Part shown: in pieces, positions 1 to 8,348 of the stretch | Layout of the letters: each line of letters opens with the position of its first letter | Position numbering within the stretch: the first letter of the stretch is position 1 | Source: RHLJ01 sp965212165 | Lineage (GTDB): Bacteria; Bacteroidota; Rhodothermia; Balneolales; Balneolaceae | NCBI GenBank assembly: GCA_965212165.1 | Contig: OZ243096.1 | Span: 1,984,001 to 2,048,000 of the forward strand | Length of the DNA stretch: 64,000 nt | Reading direction: 5' to 3' | Made by a program: the position numbers and the translations under genes | Notes under the pieces: generated by a model | Told to the model about the DNA's origin: nothing | What the model saw: the letters and a program-made list of their open reading frames with translations, nothing else | The model's database searches: none

Positions 1-971
1 ATACTGTAAACTAAATTACTATTATTTGAAAAATCGTTTGGATACAAGGAGTTTGCCCCTCCATTTTTTTGATATTGGTTTCCAAATTCTCCACCCTGTA
101 CAATAATCATTGTATTATCATTATTATCTCTGATACTATTAATAATACCTTCAAAAGTATTTCTAAGTATCCCCATATCGGATTCAGTAAGTCGATGAGG
201 TTCATTAATTAAGTCGTATATGGCTATGGTATTTTCATCTTTATACCTTTCCGAAATCTTATCCCAAATTCTATTCAGTGCAGATTGATTACGGACGTCA
301 TTAAAAAAGTCTTTAGCTGAGAATAACTGATCGGTAATAGGTGAATTATCGCCAACTGTTCCGGGAACAGCATGCATATCTAAAATCAGATAAATATCAT
401 TTGGTTGGCACCAGCTAATTAAATCATCAATAATTTTAAATCCATCTAGATCTTCAGATGTAGCTAGTTCGTTGTTACTTACCCAGGTTCTAAGGCTTTC
501 CTTATAGGTGTTATATTTCGAAAGCTTTTCATTTCCATCAAAATAAACTACATCACTTCGTAATTTCCGTTGTTCATCGGTGAGAAATAATTCATAATGT
601 AATGGAACCCTAATGGCATTAAAACCTATAGAAGCAATGAAATCCACATCTTCTCTGGTAATATAGTTATCACGCCATTTCTGAAAAAATAGTTCAATTT
701 CTTCAGGAGTCTGACCAGAATTGAAAAGCTTACGCTTCATGTCGCCTTGCGTCATGTTTCCATTACTCCCAGACATAAACCCTTCCATTAGAAGCCATTG
801 CCCTACATTAACACCTTTAAGTAATACTTCCTCATCGTCAGAGTTTAGGATGACTTTGTTATTTACTCGCAGCTCTTTTATAACCTGATCTGAAGAATTC
901 TGATCAGTAGTTTTGCAACCAAAACAATCAAACCAAATGATTATGAGAATAAGGAACTTTAAATAATGCAT
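1..971 (-). CDS. GH5-family cellulase-like lipoprotein (3' end beyond window)
   Basis: Read from the minus strand, an open frame begins at the ATG at 971 and runs off the window edge after about 323 codons. The N-terminus is a hydrophobic segment ending in a Cys-rich stretch (WFDCFGCKTT), so it is probably an exported lipoprotein, though the lipobox is imperfect. Family signatures of glycoside hydrolase 5 are visible: a GVNVGQWLL segment near residue 53, DMHAVPG around the middle, and DLINEPHR, whose Glu (about residue 257) is the expected acid/base. The nucleophile Glu should lie in the missing part. The likely role is hydrolysis of beta-glucan or cellulose at the cell surface or in the periplasm. 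It fits with the cellobiose operon at 17.7-24.3 kb but is not linked to it. Substrate specificity cannot be told from the sequence. Confidence 0.8.
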   Translation of the reverse strand, partial: MHYLKFLILIIIWFDCFGCKTTDQNSSDQVIKELRVNNKVILNSDDEEVLLKGVNVGQWLLMEGFMSGSNGNMTQGDMKRKLFNSGQTPEEIELFFQKWRDNYITREDVDFIASIGFNAIRVPLHYELFLTDEQRKLRSDVVYFDGNEKLSKYNTYKESLRTWVSNNELATSEDLDGFKIIDDLISWCQPNDIYLILDMHAVPGTVGDNSPITDQLFSAKDFFNDVRNQSALNRIWDKISERYKDENTIAIYDLINEPHRLTESDMGILRNTFEGIINSIRDNNDNTMIIVQGGEFGNQYQKNGGANSLYPNDFSNNSNLVYS

Positions 972-1076
972 CTGAGGTAAATTTTATTGACTTAAAAGTA
1001 ATATGTTATCACTTTTACAAAGTAATGAAATAAAGTATGCAAATCGAGTGCCTTTGTAAATTTAAAACCTATTAGG

Positions 1077-2783
1077 TTATCCTACTAAAGCTTTGTTAGC
1101 AATAGCAAGCCCCTTTACAAAAGCTTGTATAAGAGCCTCTAAAGTATCTGGCGAAGCAGCTTTTGTAGTAAAAGTAAAATCATCTTTTTCTAAAGTTAGA
1201 GTTACAATTACAAGCGAGTCTGTATCAGGACTTAAAATCTCAACTTCATGGTTCTTAACAACTAATGGTATAAAAGCATCAGTCTCTGCTTTTATGGCTG
1301 TTAATACCGCGTCCATTGGCCCGACACCTTGATCAAGTGAAACAACTTCCTCGCCGTTTGGAAGTTTTAGCTTTACAGCAGCACTTACTAAACCATGCAT
1401 CCTCATGGTAAGTTTGTAATCAAGTACTTCAACAGGGTGAACAAGGTCTTTTTCTTCATGATAGACTAAAGACTTCAAGGCTTTAATTTCTTCTTCTTTA
1501 AGCGTTTTACCTTTTTTGTTGATTCCACTTACATATTCATCATATAAACGAGAATGTTCTTCATCCATGTTTACATTACCCATAAAGATTTCGCGAGATT
1601 GCCCCCAACTATTACGTTGTAGTTCCGGAAATCCTGAGTCAATATATTGTTGTACTCTTTCTAGCTTTGGTGATAATACTGGAGAAGAAAGAGAATATTT
1701 TGAGACAATTTGAGAGCTTTTTAACCCTGTACCCGTTAATACAAACAGACATTTTTTACCTTTGAATTGCTCTAGGTTGTTTTTGAAACAGGCTAATGGA
1801 ATTGCACAAGAAGGTTCTGTGAAGAATCCTTCTTCCACGGTCATCTCTTTCATAGATTCTAATAACTCATTTTCTGTAGCTGTAAAAGCAAGACCATTTG
1901 TTTTTTGAATACCTTCATATACTTTATAAAAATCAAAAGGATCGCCAACAGCTACTGCATCTGCCATCGTATTACAATGTTCAGCAATCACTTTTTCTTT
2001 TTTGAAAATACCTTCTACAACCGGAGAGCTTTGTTCTGGTTGTACAGCAACAAAAGAAGGTATCCGATCGATTTGACCTGCTGCTTTTAACTCTAGTAAT
2101 CCTTTATAAATGGCAGCGAAATTGGTTCCAGCGCCAACTGGAACAAAAATATAGTCATAGTCCATAGCTCCTTGCTCAAAGAGTTCGTAAGAAAATGACT
2201 TCTGTCCTTCTTGTCGAAATACATAATCGCCTGCTAAATAGTAATTACCTGATTTCGCAAATTCTCTACATAGAATTTCACACTCTTTAAAGTCCCCTTT
2301 AATCTTGATGATGGTAGCGTCATAAATGGTAGACTGCGCTAATTTAACTTCAGGAGTACGTTCTGGTACAAATACAAAACATGGGATTTTGAAATAACAA
2401 GCATAAGCAGCAACTGATGCAGCCATGTTTCCCGTTGAAGCAAGGCAAATTGCATCGGCCCCTAGTTCTAATGCTTTTAGAACTTCAACATAACTTCCAC
2501 GATCCTTAAAACAACCAGTTGGGTTTTCAAATTCTAGCTTTGCGAATATTTCGGCACCGTATCTTTCAGATAATCTAGTAAGACGTCGAAGTGCTGTATA
2601 ATGATTTTTTAGAGGATCTGGTTGGATATCTTTTAGAGGATACTGAATCTCTTTTCGTACTTCATTGTAATCAACGGTTAACACATTCCCGCAATTTGTG
2701 CAATATGTGCTAGTTTCTCTTTCATCATTAACTGTTTTACAGGTAATGCAACGTAGTGTATAGCCAGAATTGGAGCTTTTCAT
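1077..2783 (-). CDS. thrC: Threonine synthase with C-terminal LeuA-dimer-like domain
   Basis: Makes threonine from O-phosphohomoserine with PLP. Residues 12-31 form a CxxC...CxxC zinc ribbon (C12, C15, C28, C31). The PLP-binding Lys is K93 in NPTGCFKDRGS, followed by the STGN loop (116-119) and the glycine-rich PVGAGTN phosphate loop near 215. Ordinary archaeal-type threonine synthases end at about 350-400 residues. This one has 568, and residues about 450-568 resemble the regulatory LeuA dimer domain of 2-isopropylmalate synthase, including a GVGPMDAVLTAI motif at 486-497. That suggests allosteric control by an amino acid, possibly threonine or a branched-chain amino acid; this is inference. 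The gene stands alone, with repeats upstream. The PLP part is secure; the naming of the C-terminal domain is less so. Confidence 0.88.
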   Translation of the reverse strand: MKSSNSGYTLRCITCKTVNDERETSTYCTNCGNVLTVDYNEVRKEIQYPLKDIQPDPLKNHYTALRRLTRLSERYGAEIFAKLEFENPTGCFKDRGSYVEVLKALELGADAICLASTGNMAASVAAYACYFKIPCFVFVPERTPEVKLAQSTIYDATIIKIKGDFKECEILCREFAKSGNYYLAGDYVFRQEGQKSFSYELFEQGAMDYDYIFVPVGAGTNFAAIYKGLLELKAAGQIDRIPSFVAVQPEQSSPVVEGIFKKEKVIAEHCNTMADAVAVGDPFDFYKVYEGIQKTNGLAFTATENELLESMKEMTVEEGFFTEPSCAIPLACFKNNLEQFKGKKCLFVLTGTGLKSSQIVSKYSLSSPVLSPKLERVQQYIDSGFPELQRNSWGQSREIFMGNVNMDEEHSRLYDEYVSGINKKGKTLKEEEIKALKSLVYHEEKDLVHPVEVLDYKLTMRMHGLVSAAVKLKLPNGEEVVSLDQGVGPMDAVLTAIKAETDAFIPLVVKNHEVEILSPDTDSLVIVTLTLEKDDFTFTTKAASPDTLEALIQAFVKGLAIANKALVG

Positions 2784-3290
2784 AAATGACTTAGATAAAA
2801 ATTCGATCCAAAAGTACGAAGCTTTTATCTAGGAATGAAGAGTAGAAAAGCGCTTTTTTTAATATCAGAAATTTCCATTAAGCTCAGCTTGTCCTCCCTC
2901 TGATTTCCCACAGGTGTGAAATCTGTCACCCCTCGAGGGGAGACAGTGGAGGCTTTGATTTTAATCTATGCTAGAAATATAATAATGTCTCGAAAATTTC
3001 CCGTTTCAGATTACAATCTAGCCACAACATAATAAAGAAGCTAGAACCTGTCCCTCCTCGGGGAGGGACAGAGTCAAAACTTGTTTTGGCTCAGGGTGAG
3101 GACGGTGGTGGCAAAGATTCTGAGATTGCTTCGCTACGCTCGCAAAAGCTACTACTCAAAACGAAAAGTCTTCACAACTAAGTAAAAGTTAGATTAAGGT
3201 TGGAAAGGTTAATCGCTTTGTTCTCTTTCAAAGCCTAATCTACTTATTCCTTATACACTTATCTACTATAACTACTTATTACCCACAAAA
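2784..3290. repeat. Gene-free stretch with dispersed palindromic repeat fragments
   Basis: About 500 bases without a convincing gene. Two small inverted repeats stand out: 2923-2946 (CTGTCACCC, central CTCGAG, GGGAGACAG; one mismatch) and 3048-3071 (CTGTCCCTCC, TCGG, GGAGGGACAG; perfect 10-bp arms). They share a CTGTC...GACAG outline. Between and after them is GC-richer sequence, including a segment at about 3127-3142 reading TTGCTTCGCTACGCTCGCAA-like bases. This resembles intergenic repeat debris seen in many Bacteroidota-type genomes. The first 90 bases also hold AAAAGCGCTTTT (2847-2858), upstream of the threonine synthase start. Confidence 0.6.
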
Positions 3291-3536
3291 CTACAAAGGA
3301 AGTAAAATAATCTCTTCAAAATCCATATCTAGTTCTTCCAGAATGGGGCCAGCTATTTCTTCGATTTCATGATCTTCATAGTCTTGTAGACCTTCGAGTT
3401 TGATGTACAGGATTTCATTGTGATCGTCGATGAAGTGTTTTGCATCGATTGACTCAAAGCTATCCTTTAAAATATCGATTAGATATTTTAGGTCTTCTTC
3501 AAAAGATTGGTACTCAATTTCTTCGCTAGAACTCAT
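3291..3536 (-). CDS. Small acidic hypothetical protein
   Basis: An 81-residue, strongly acidic protein starting at ATG 3536, divergent from anmK with 47 bases between the two starts. It has alternating acidic helices and short hydrophobic stretches (DLKYLIDILKDSF, IAGPILEELDMDF) and no Cys, signal peptide or membrane segment, so it is probably a small cytoplasmic helical/beta protein. I do not recognise the family. The regular hydrophobic pattern and the clean ATG start favour a real gene. Confidence 0.6.
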   Translation of the reverse strand: MSSSEEIEYQSFEEDLKYLIDILKDSFESIDAKHFIDDHNEILYIKLEGLQDYEDHEIEEIAGPILEELDMDFEEIILLPL

Positions 3537-3583
3537 GGTAATTTTTGAATTGATTCATGCTAAAAATACTCCGAGTTTGAACC

Positions 3584-4729
3584 ATGAACAAGCAGATAGT
3601 AAAACTTTCAGAAATTGCTCAAAAATCGTCACGTTTGATTGTAGGATTAATGTCGGGTACTTCGCTCGATGGACTTGATATTGCATTATGCGAATGTAAT
3701 CAGGATTCAGTAAAAGTAATGCATTTCAAAACTGTTGAATATGATTATAAATTAAGAGCTAGAATTGCTGCTATTCAATCTAAAGAGATGGTAAGCTTGA
3801 AAGAAGTCACCGTTTTAAACACTGAATTAGCTCATTTATATTCCAAATGGGTGTTAGCATCATTTATAGAATGGGGTGTTTCAAAAGATGAAATCGACTT
3901 GATAGCCAGTCATGGGCAAACAATTTATCATCACCCAACTGATGAACAAACTAGTACCCTTCAAATTGTAGATGGCGATCATATTGCTCATAAAACTGGA
4001 ATCATTACGATATCCGATTTTAGGCAAAAACATATAGCTGCCGGAGGACAAGGAGCACCCCTCGCTGCACTGATGGATGAACGATTATTTCGACATAAAT
4101 CGAAACATAGAGTGTTATTGAACCTTGGAGGAATCGCCAATTTCACCTGGCTACCAAGTAAAGAAAGTGGGGCAGAAATTGTGACTTCCGATACTGGTCC
4201 GGCAAATACGCTGATTAATGAAGCCATGCAAAAACACTTTGGGAAACCTTTTGACGAAAAAGGGACAGTTGCGGCGTCAGGAGAAGTTCATTCTGAATTA
4301 CTGAAGTATCTATTACTCGAACCTTATTTCCGAATGTCATTCCCAAAAACTACTGGACAAGAAGATTTTAATCTTGCTTTAGTCGACGAGTTAATGCAAA
4401 GCTACCAAATTGAGTTAGAGTCTAATGATCTGATAGCAACGTTAACAGGTGTAACCATAAAAAGTATAGCTCGCGCTTTTGATAAAGTAATAGGAAATCA
4501 GAACTACGAGCTTTATACGAGCGGTGGGGGCTTGCACAATCCAATATTGATGAACGGGATAAGAAAAAATCTTCCGAATGCAGAATTCAAATCCTTTAGA
4601 AAACTCGGTGTCAATCCCGATGCCAAAGAAGCAGCACTGATGGCTTTTCTAGCTAATAGTTTGGTTATTGGTGACCGGTTTACAGTTAATGGGGAAGAGG
4701 TTGGTTTGGGGAAGGTTAGTTTTTATTGA
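3584..4729 (+). CDS. anmK: Anhydro-N-acetylmuramic acid kinase
   Basis: Phosphorylates 1,6-anhydro-MurNAc released from peptidoglycan, with ring opening, to give MurNAc-6-phosphate in cell-wall recycling; a cytoplasmic enzyme. The 381-residue length fits the family. The diagnostic phosphate-binding motif GLMSGTSLDG is at residues 21-30. ASHGQTIYHHP, a DFRQKHIAAGGQGAPLA segment and the LNLGGIANFTWLP strand are also typical of AnmK. A C-terminal TSGGGLHNP motif supports the actin-like ATPase fold. The ATG at 3584 leaves a roughly 20-residue N-terminal extension before the motif. The 3' end overlaps the convergent downstream gene by 14 bases. No MurNAc-6-P etherase gene is adjacent. Confidence 0.95.
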   Translation: MNKQIVKLSEIAQKSSRLIVGLMSGTSLDGLDIALCECNQDSVKVMHFKTVEYDYKLRARIAAIQSKEMVSLKEVTVLNTELAHLYSKWVLASFIEWGVSKDEIDLIASHGQTIYHHPTDEQTSTLQIVDGDHIAHKTGIITISDFRQKHIAAGGQGAPLAALMDERLFRHKSKHRVLLNLGGIANFTWLPSKESGAEIVTSDTGPANTLINEAMQKHFGKPFDEKGTVAASGEVHSELLKYLLLEPYFRMSFPKTTGQEDFNLALVDELMQSYQIELESNDLIATLTGVTIKSIARAFDKVIGNQNYELYTSGGGLHNPILMNGIRKNLPNAEFKSFRKLGVNPDAKEAALMAFLANSLVIGDRFTVNGEEVGLGKVSFY

Positions 4730-5489
4730 CAAGATCAATCGATTTTATATGAAAAATGTCTTTTAATAGTTTTCTTGACAAATTTATATTTAAAATATTT
4801 ACTGCAAGTCCTTCAGAATTTTCAAGTTTTGTTGAGTCTAGAATTGAAAGATCATGCTTACCGAAATGATATAAAATCCCTAATCCATCTATATAAATTG
4901 AATACGCGTTTCTATTACCCACTTTGATTTTACAATATCCGGTACAAAAATGTCTTAGTTCTTTTCTAATGACTTCACGAAAATTAAAGAAATGAACAGA
5001 ACAATTAGAATTTTTAATGTTTGATTCTTCGAGGAGTATTTCAGCAAATATTCGTTCATATTTACCTAAATTAACTTGTATTGAAATTGGTAAAGTCGAA
5101 TGATGAGCTCTAAAAAGATTTAGCAAAAGAAATTTTTTAAAATTTATAGTATCAGCTTCTTTGATACGTAATTGATTACCACTCTTACCTTCAATTTTGG
5201 TTATTAGATTTGGGTTAAGCTTATTGTGGAATAGATCATAGCTAGCTTTGGTTTCAATTTTTGACCAATGAACTTCACAATTTCTGCAAAAGATATGTTT
5301 CTCATACGGCGAATCTTGTGCTTTTTTTATTGTGTCAAAGGTATATGGGTTAGCGTATTCAATTCTATCACCATCACCAGGTTTGCCAAGAATATCGTTG
5401 AAAAGAAATTTTGAAATAATGTGTGATTTTTTTTGAAGTTCCACACTTTCTTTTTTACAACTATTACAAGTACCAATAACTTTAGCCAT
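4716..5489 (-). CDS. Hypothetical CxxC/His (HNH-like) accessory protein
   Basis: 257 residues from the ATG at 5489. A TTG seven codons upstream is also open, but the ATG places the first CxxC close to the N-terminus. Visible features are C8xxC11, a SHIISKFLF segment with H23, and C68xxC71 followed by E. This pattern is seen in poorly characterised zinc-binding, HNH-nuclease-like proteins of accessory regions; activity is not established. The rest is AT-rich and lysine/asparagine-rich with no membrane segment. The end overlaps anmK (convergent, 14 bases), and the region upstream holds a dispersed repeat. Base composition and position suggest an acquired gene. It could be a defence or toxin-type protein, but nothing here proves this. 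Confidence 0.6.
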   Translation of the reverse strand: MAKVIGTCNSCKKESVELQKKSHIISKFLFNDILGKPGDGDRIEYANPYTFDTIKKAQDSPYEKHIFCRNCEVHWSKIETKASYDLFHNKLNPNLITKIEGKSGNQLRIKEADTINFKKFLLLNLFRAHHSTLPISIQVNLGKYERIFAEILLEESNIKNSNCSVHFFNFREVIRKELRHFCTGYCKIKVGNRNAYSIYIDGLGILYHFGKHDLSILDSTKLENSEGLAVNILNINLSRKLLKDIFHIKSIDLVNKN

Positions 5490-5589
5490 TTTAAATTCTA
5501 TTAATTCCAATTATTTACTACTATCTCTTGCAATGTTAATTCACTAAAGATAGTCTACATATTGCTTAAAATCTTTGAGATAGTAGAAA

Positions 5590-5752
5590 CTGTCACCCTG
5601 AGCTCCCGTTGTATTGAGTAAGAGAAAGGTGAATATCGAAGGTGATCAAATTGGTAGAACCCCATAATACAGGTTAAGCTAAGATTAATATTTGAGATCC
5701 TTCGCGACTTGTATGTAATCCATAACAATCTAGGTGGCGCTTAGGATGACAG
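5590..5752. repeat. Dispersed intergenic repeat with near-perfect terminal inverted repeats
   Basis: A 163-bp element bounded by CTGTCACCCTGAG (5590-5602) and CTTAGGATGACAG (5740-5752). The ends are inverted copies of each other at 11 of 13 positions. The inside contains GAGATCCTTCGCGACTTG. The form (CTGTCA-CCTGAG outside, GATCCTTCG inside) resembles the non-coding mobile-type repeats common between genes in Bacteroidota-like genomes. No coding frame is evident. A related fragment lies at 16433-16456. Confidence 0.6.
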
Positions 5753-5797
5753 TAATATTGAAGTGAGTTTAAAAAATCGAAAAAGAATACTCTTATT

Positions 5798-6691
5798 TTA
5801 TAAACTAGTATTAAGCAAACCCTCAATCTCTTCAATTAACTTCTGTCGAACTGGAACACCTTTTTCGAAGATGCTTTCCTGAGCTTTTAGATATTCAATT
5901 CGCCCTTCATCTGTTTCAATTTTTATAGGTTCTAGGCCGTGATCTGCTAAATCATAGGGACTTGCCTTCATATCAATAGTTCTGGCTTCTAGCGCCAGTT
6001 CAAAAGCTTTGAGTACTAAATTACTCCCGATCCATGGATAAAGTTTATGTGTCCATTTATATAAATCCATGTTGGAATGAATACAGCCAGGTTGTTCACT
6101 ATCTGCAAAGTTTTCACGAGATAACTCAAACTTATTCATTGGGACGGCTTCTTTTGTAAAGAAACGATAAGCATCAAAATGAGTACAGACTAGCGGTCGA
6201 GATTCTACGAATTCAGCAAGTTCATCTGCTTCCATACGCAATGGAACTTGGTCATGGCGAGGTTTTTCGGCTTTGTATACCATTGCCCATTCATGCATTC
6301 CAAAACATCCAAAAGCGGGTCGCTTTGATTGTGTGTTCTTCAACATGTGAAGAATCCACTTTGTAGACTTTAGCCTTTTTTCTGGAAATAATGAAGTATC
6401 TATAAATGCGGCTCCATCTTCGATTTTGAATTCACTTAACTCTGGTAATTCTTCCGCATTAGAAAACTCAAGTCCAACTCCAATACCAGGTGACCATCTC
6501 CGAAGTGCAGATGGACGAAATGCATAATACTCGAACAGAAAATCCATTACTGGTTGCTTTTTATGAGCAGATCGGGCTTTCAAGTACTCGCCAATAAGCT
6601 CCTCTACATGCTGCTCGTGAGACAATTTTTGGGCTTTCCAATCCTCTTCTTTAAGAATGGTATGTAGTGATATGTTCTGGACGGTAATCAT
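5798..6691 (-). CDS. Conserved protein of the '3-methyladenine DNA glycosylase'-annotated family (function unproven)
   Basis: 297 residues from the ATG at 6691 (two TTG codons lie just before it). The segment RSAHKKQPVMDFLFEYYAF, followed by RPSALRRWSPGIG, is the hallmark of a cytoplasmic family that databases often label 3-methyladenine DNA glycosylase, best known from actinobacteria. I see no canonical HhH-GPD motif or other proven glycosylase active site, so the enzymatic label is weak. There is no signal peptide or membrane segment. The protein has several conserved-looking Trp/His motifs (FGCFGMHEWAMVY, CTHFDAYRFF, GCIHSNMDLYKW) that could form an active site. It stands alone between repeat sequences; the transposase-linked hairpin cluster begins about 40 bases upstream of its start. 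Confidence 0.6.
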   Translation of the reverse strand: MITVQNISLHTILKEEDWKAQKLSHEQHVEELIGEYLKARSAHKKQPVMDFLFEYYAFRPSALRRWSPGIGVGLEFSNAEELPELSEFKIEDGAAFIDTSLFPEKRLKSTKWILHMLKNTQSKRPAFGCFGMHEWAMVYKAEKPRHDQVPLRMEADELAEFVESRPLVCTHFDAYRFFTKEAVPMNKFELSRENFADSEQPGCIHSNMDLYKWTHKLYPWIGSNLVLKAFELALEARTIDMKASPYDLADHGLEPIKIETDEGRIEYLKAQESIFEKGVPVRQKLIEEIEGLLNTSL

Positions 6692-6729
6692 CAACAATAA
6701 AGATAAGGATTTTTAAACATCAAATGGTT

Positions 6730-6965
6730 CAACCCTTTTAGGGTTGTGGAATGTATATGTATTCTACACTCTTTTTTTGTTCATATTCATTCATCAATTC
6801 ATATTTATTCCCTTTGGGAATAGGGTGTTTTATTAGAAATAAATTAGATGCAGTTATCCTCATCATAGAAATTTACAGAGTGTAATTTTTGGCTTGATAT
6901 ATTAGTCCGAAGGACTTAAATATGAATAACCTAAAACCATAGAAAACAATAACCCTGAAAGGGTT
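6730..6965. repeat. Cluster of REP-like mini-hairpins upstream of the Y1 transposase
   Basis: Four short perfect palindromes sit in about 235 bases directly before the transposase gene: 6730-6746 (CAACCC-TTTTA-GGGTTG), 6806-6822 (TATTCCC-TTT-GGGAATA), 6904-6916 (AGTCC-GAA-GGACT) and 6951-6965 (AACCCT-GAA-AGGGTT). Stems are 5-7 bp with loops of 3-5 bases. The outer two share the AACCCT/AGGGTT stem. Such stem-loops are the usual substrates of REP-associated tyrosine transposases, which recognise small hairpins. Confidence 0.7.
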
Positions 6966-6973
6966 AAATCGAA

Positions 6974-7420
6974 ATGAGTACTTATACCCAGCTTCTTTAT
7001 CAAATTGTATTTAGTACAAAGCATCGTAAACCGTGTCTAAGTAAAGAAAACAGAGAAAAATTATTTAAATATATCTGGGGAGTTTTAAAGAATAAAAATT
7101 GCCATTTATATCGTATAAATGGCGTTGAAGATCATATTCATATATTAACCCATATACCACCTGTTTTATCAATTTCGTCATTGGTTAAAGATGTAAAGGT
7201 GTCTAGTTCTATCTTTATAAAAGAGAAAAACCTTTTTCTAAATTTTGAAGGCTGGCAAGACGGATATGGTGCATTTAGTTATTCTATCAAAGAAAAAGAT
7301 CGTTTGATCGAATACATAAAAAACCAAGATGAGCATCATAGAATAGTTTCTTTCAAAGAAGAGTATCGTACCTTCCTTGACGAAAACGGAATTGAATATG
7401 AAGAAAAATATCTTTTTTAA
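6974..7420 (+). CDS. IS200/RAYT-type Y1 transposase
   Basis: A 148-residue single-domain HUH transposase (Y1_Tnp family). The metal-binding HUH motif is H54-I-H56 in VEDHIHIL. The catalytic Tyr is Y114 in YIKNQDEHH, and the flanking GWQDGYGAFSYS and SFKEEYRTFLDENGIEYEEKYLF segments match the family closely, so the gene looks intact. It cuts and rejoins single-stranded DNA at small hairpins. The hairpin cluster at 6730-6965 lies immediately upstream and is the probable substrate. Its stop codon TAA shares one base with the ATG of the next gene (TAATG), so the downstream prenyltransferase may be translationally coupled to it. There is no tnpB partner, which argues for a REP-associated element rather than IS605. 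Confidence 0.88.
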   Translation: MSTYTQLLYQIVFSTKHRKPCLSKENREKLFKYIWGVLKNKNCHLYRINGVEDHIHILTHIPPVLSISSLVKDVKVSSSIFIKEKNLFLNFEGWQDGYGAFSYSIKEKDRLIEYIKNQDEHHRIVSFKEEYRTFLDENGIEYEEKYLF

Positions 7421-8304
7421 TGAATCAAAAAGAATCACTTAAAACTCAACTCTGGCATTTCGTACTACACTTACGATTGCACTACCAGTTTTTTATTCTA
7501 TCAGGTGGATATTTACTGGCTTCATTATTTCTAAATGATGTGAATTGGAACCAATATTGGCTTCAGTTTTTAAATGTTCATGTATTATTATTCGGCGGTG
7601 CTACCGCTTATAACTCTTATTGGGACAAGGATGAAGGTCCAATTGGCGGACTCAAATCTCCTCCAAAAATGACCAAATGGATGTGGAGTGTTTCACTACT
7701 CATTCAGTTCATCGGACTAGCTTGGGCATGGACAATAGGGCTAAGTTACACCATCATTTATATAGTCAGTCTTCTTCTATTTTGGTTGTATTCAACACCG
7801 CATGCACGATGGAAAGGCCATCCAATTTTAAGTATGATTGCCATTGGATTTAGTACAGGTACAAATTCATTTCTATTAGGCTATTTAGCTGGAGGAGGAA
7901 AAGTTCTTTCAGTTAATGAAGGAGTAATAGCATTAGGTGTAGCATGTATCATATTGAGTTTATATCCAGCTTCTCAGATATTTCAGATTGAAGAAGATCG
8001 TTCAAGAGGAGATCGTACTTTCGCAATGGAATTCGGATTAAAGGGTATTCGAATATTTTATTTCCTGATGTTCATAATTGGGTCTTTCATCATATCATAT
8101 TTCCTATATCATACTGATCAATTATTAGGATTAATCTTTGGAGGACTAGGATTGATGGCTTTCACTGGAATTTTACTAATCCTGATAAAGTTAGAAGGTA
8201 AAGAGGATGAATACGGAAAAGTGATGAAAATAAAGTTTCTAGCTTCACTTAGTTTTGTACTGTTTATCCTATCAACACTATTGTATAAATCAATCATTGC
8301 TTAA
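7420..8304 (+). CDS. UbiA-family prenyltransferase
   Basis: A 294-residue polytopic membrane protein with about eight hydrophobic helices. Two Asp-rich loops fit the UbiA superfamily: NSYWDKDEGP (D69, D71) and EEDRSRGD (D193, D198), which bind Mg-diphosphate of a prenyl donor. Members transfer prenyl groups to aromatic acceptors in quinone, heme or chlorophyll-type pathways, or to other lipids. The first motif departs from NDxxD and the acceptor cannot be inferred. The start ATG overlaps the stop of the transposase gene by one base; no other start near the N-terminus is better. A thioredoxin-like gene follows after 44 bases. Confidence 0.82.
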   Translation: MNQKESLKTQLWHFVLHLRLHYQFFILSGGYLLASLFLNDVNWNQYWLQFLNVHVLLFGGATAYNSYWDKDEGPIGGLKSPPKMTKWMWSVSLLIQFIGLAWAWTIGLSYTIIYIVSLLLFWLYSTPHARWKGHPILSMIAIGFSTGTNSFLLGYLAGGGKVLSVNEGVIALGVACIILSLYPASQIFQIEEDRSRGDRTFAMEFGLKGIRIFYFLMFIIGSFIISYFLYHTDQLLGLIFGGLGLMAFTGILLILIKLEGKEDEYGKVMKIKFLASLSFVLFILSTLLYKSIIA

Positions 8305-8348
8305 TAATAATGTTTGTACATTAATGTTGAAACATTAAAAATATTATT

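Noticed and set aside
2847..2858. AAAAGCGCTTTT as a further LacI-type operator before thrC
   Set aside because: Shares only the 8-base self-complementary core with the starch sites; similar cores also occur inside genes near 30976 and 56672, so chance is likely.
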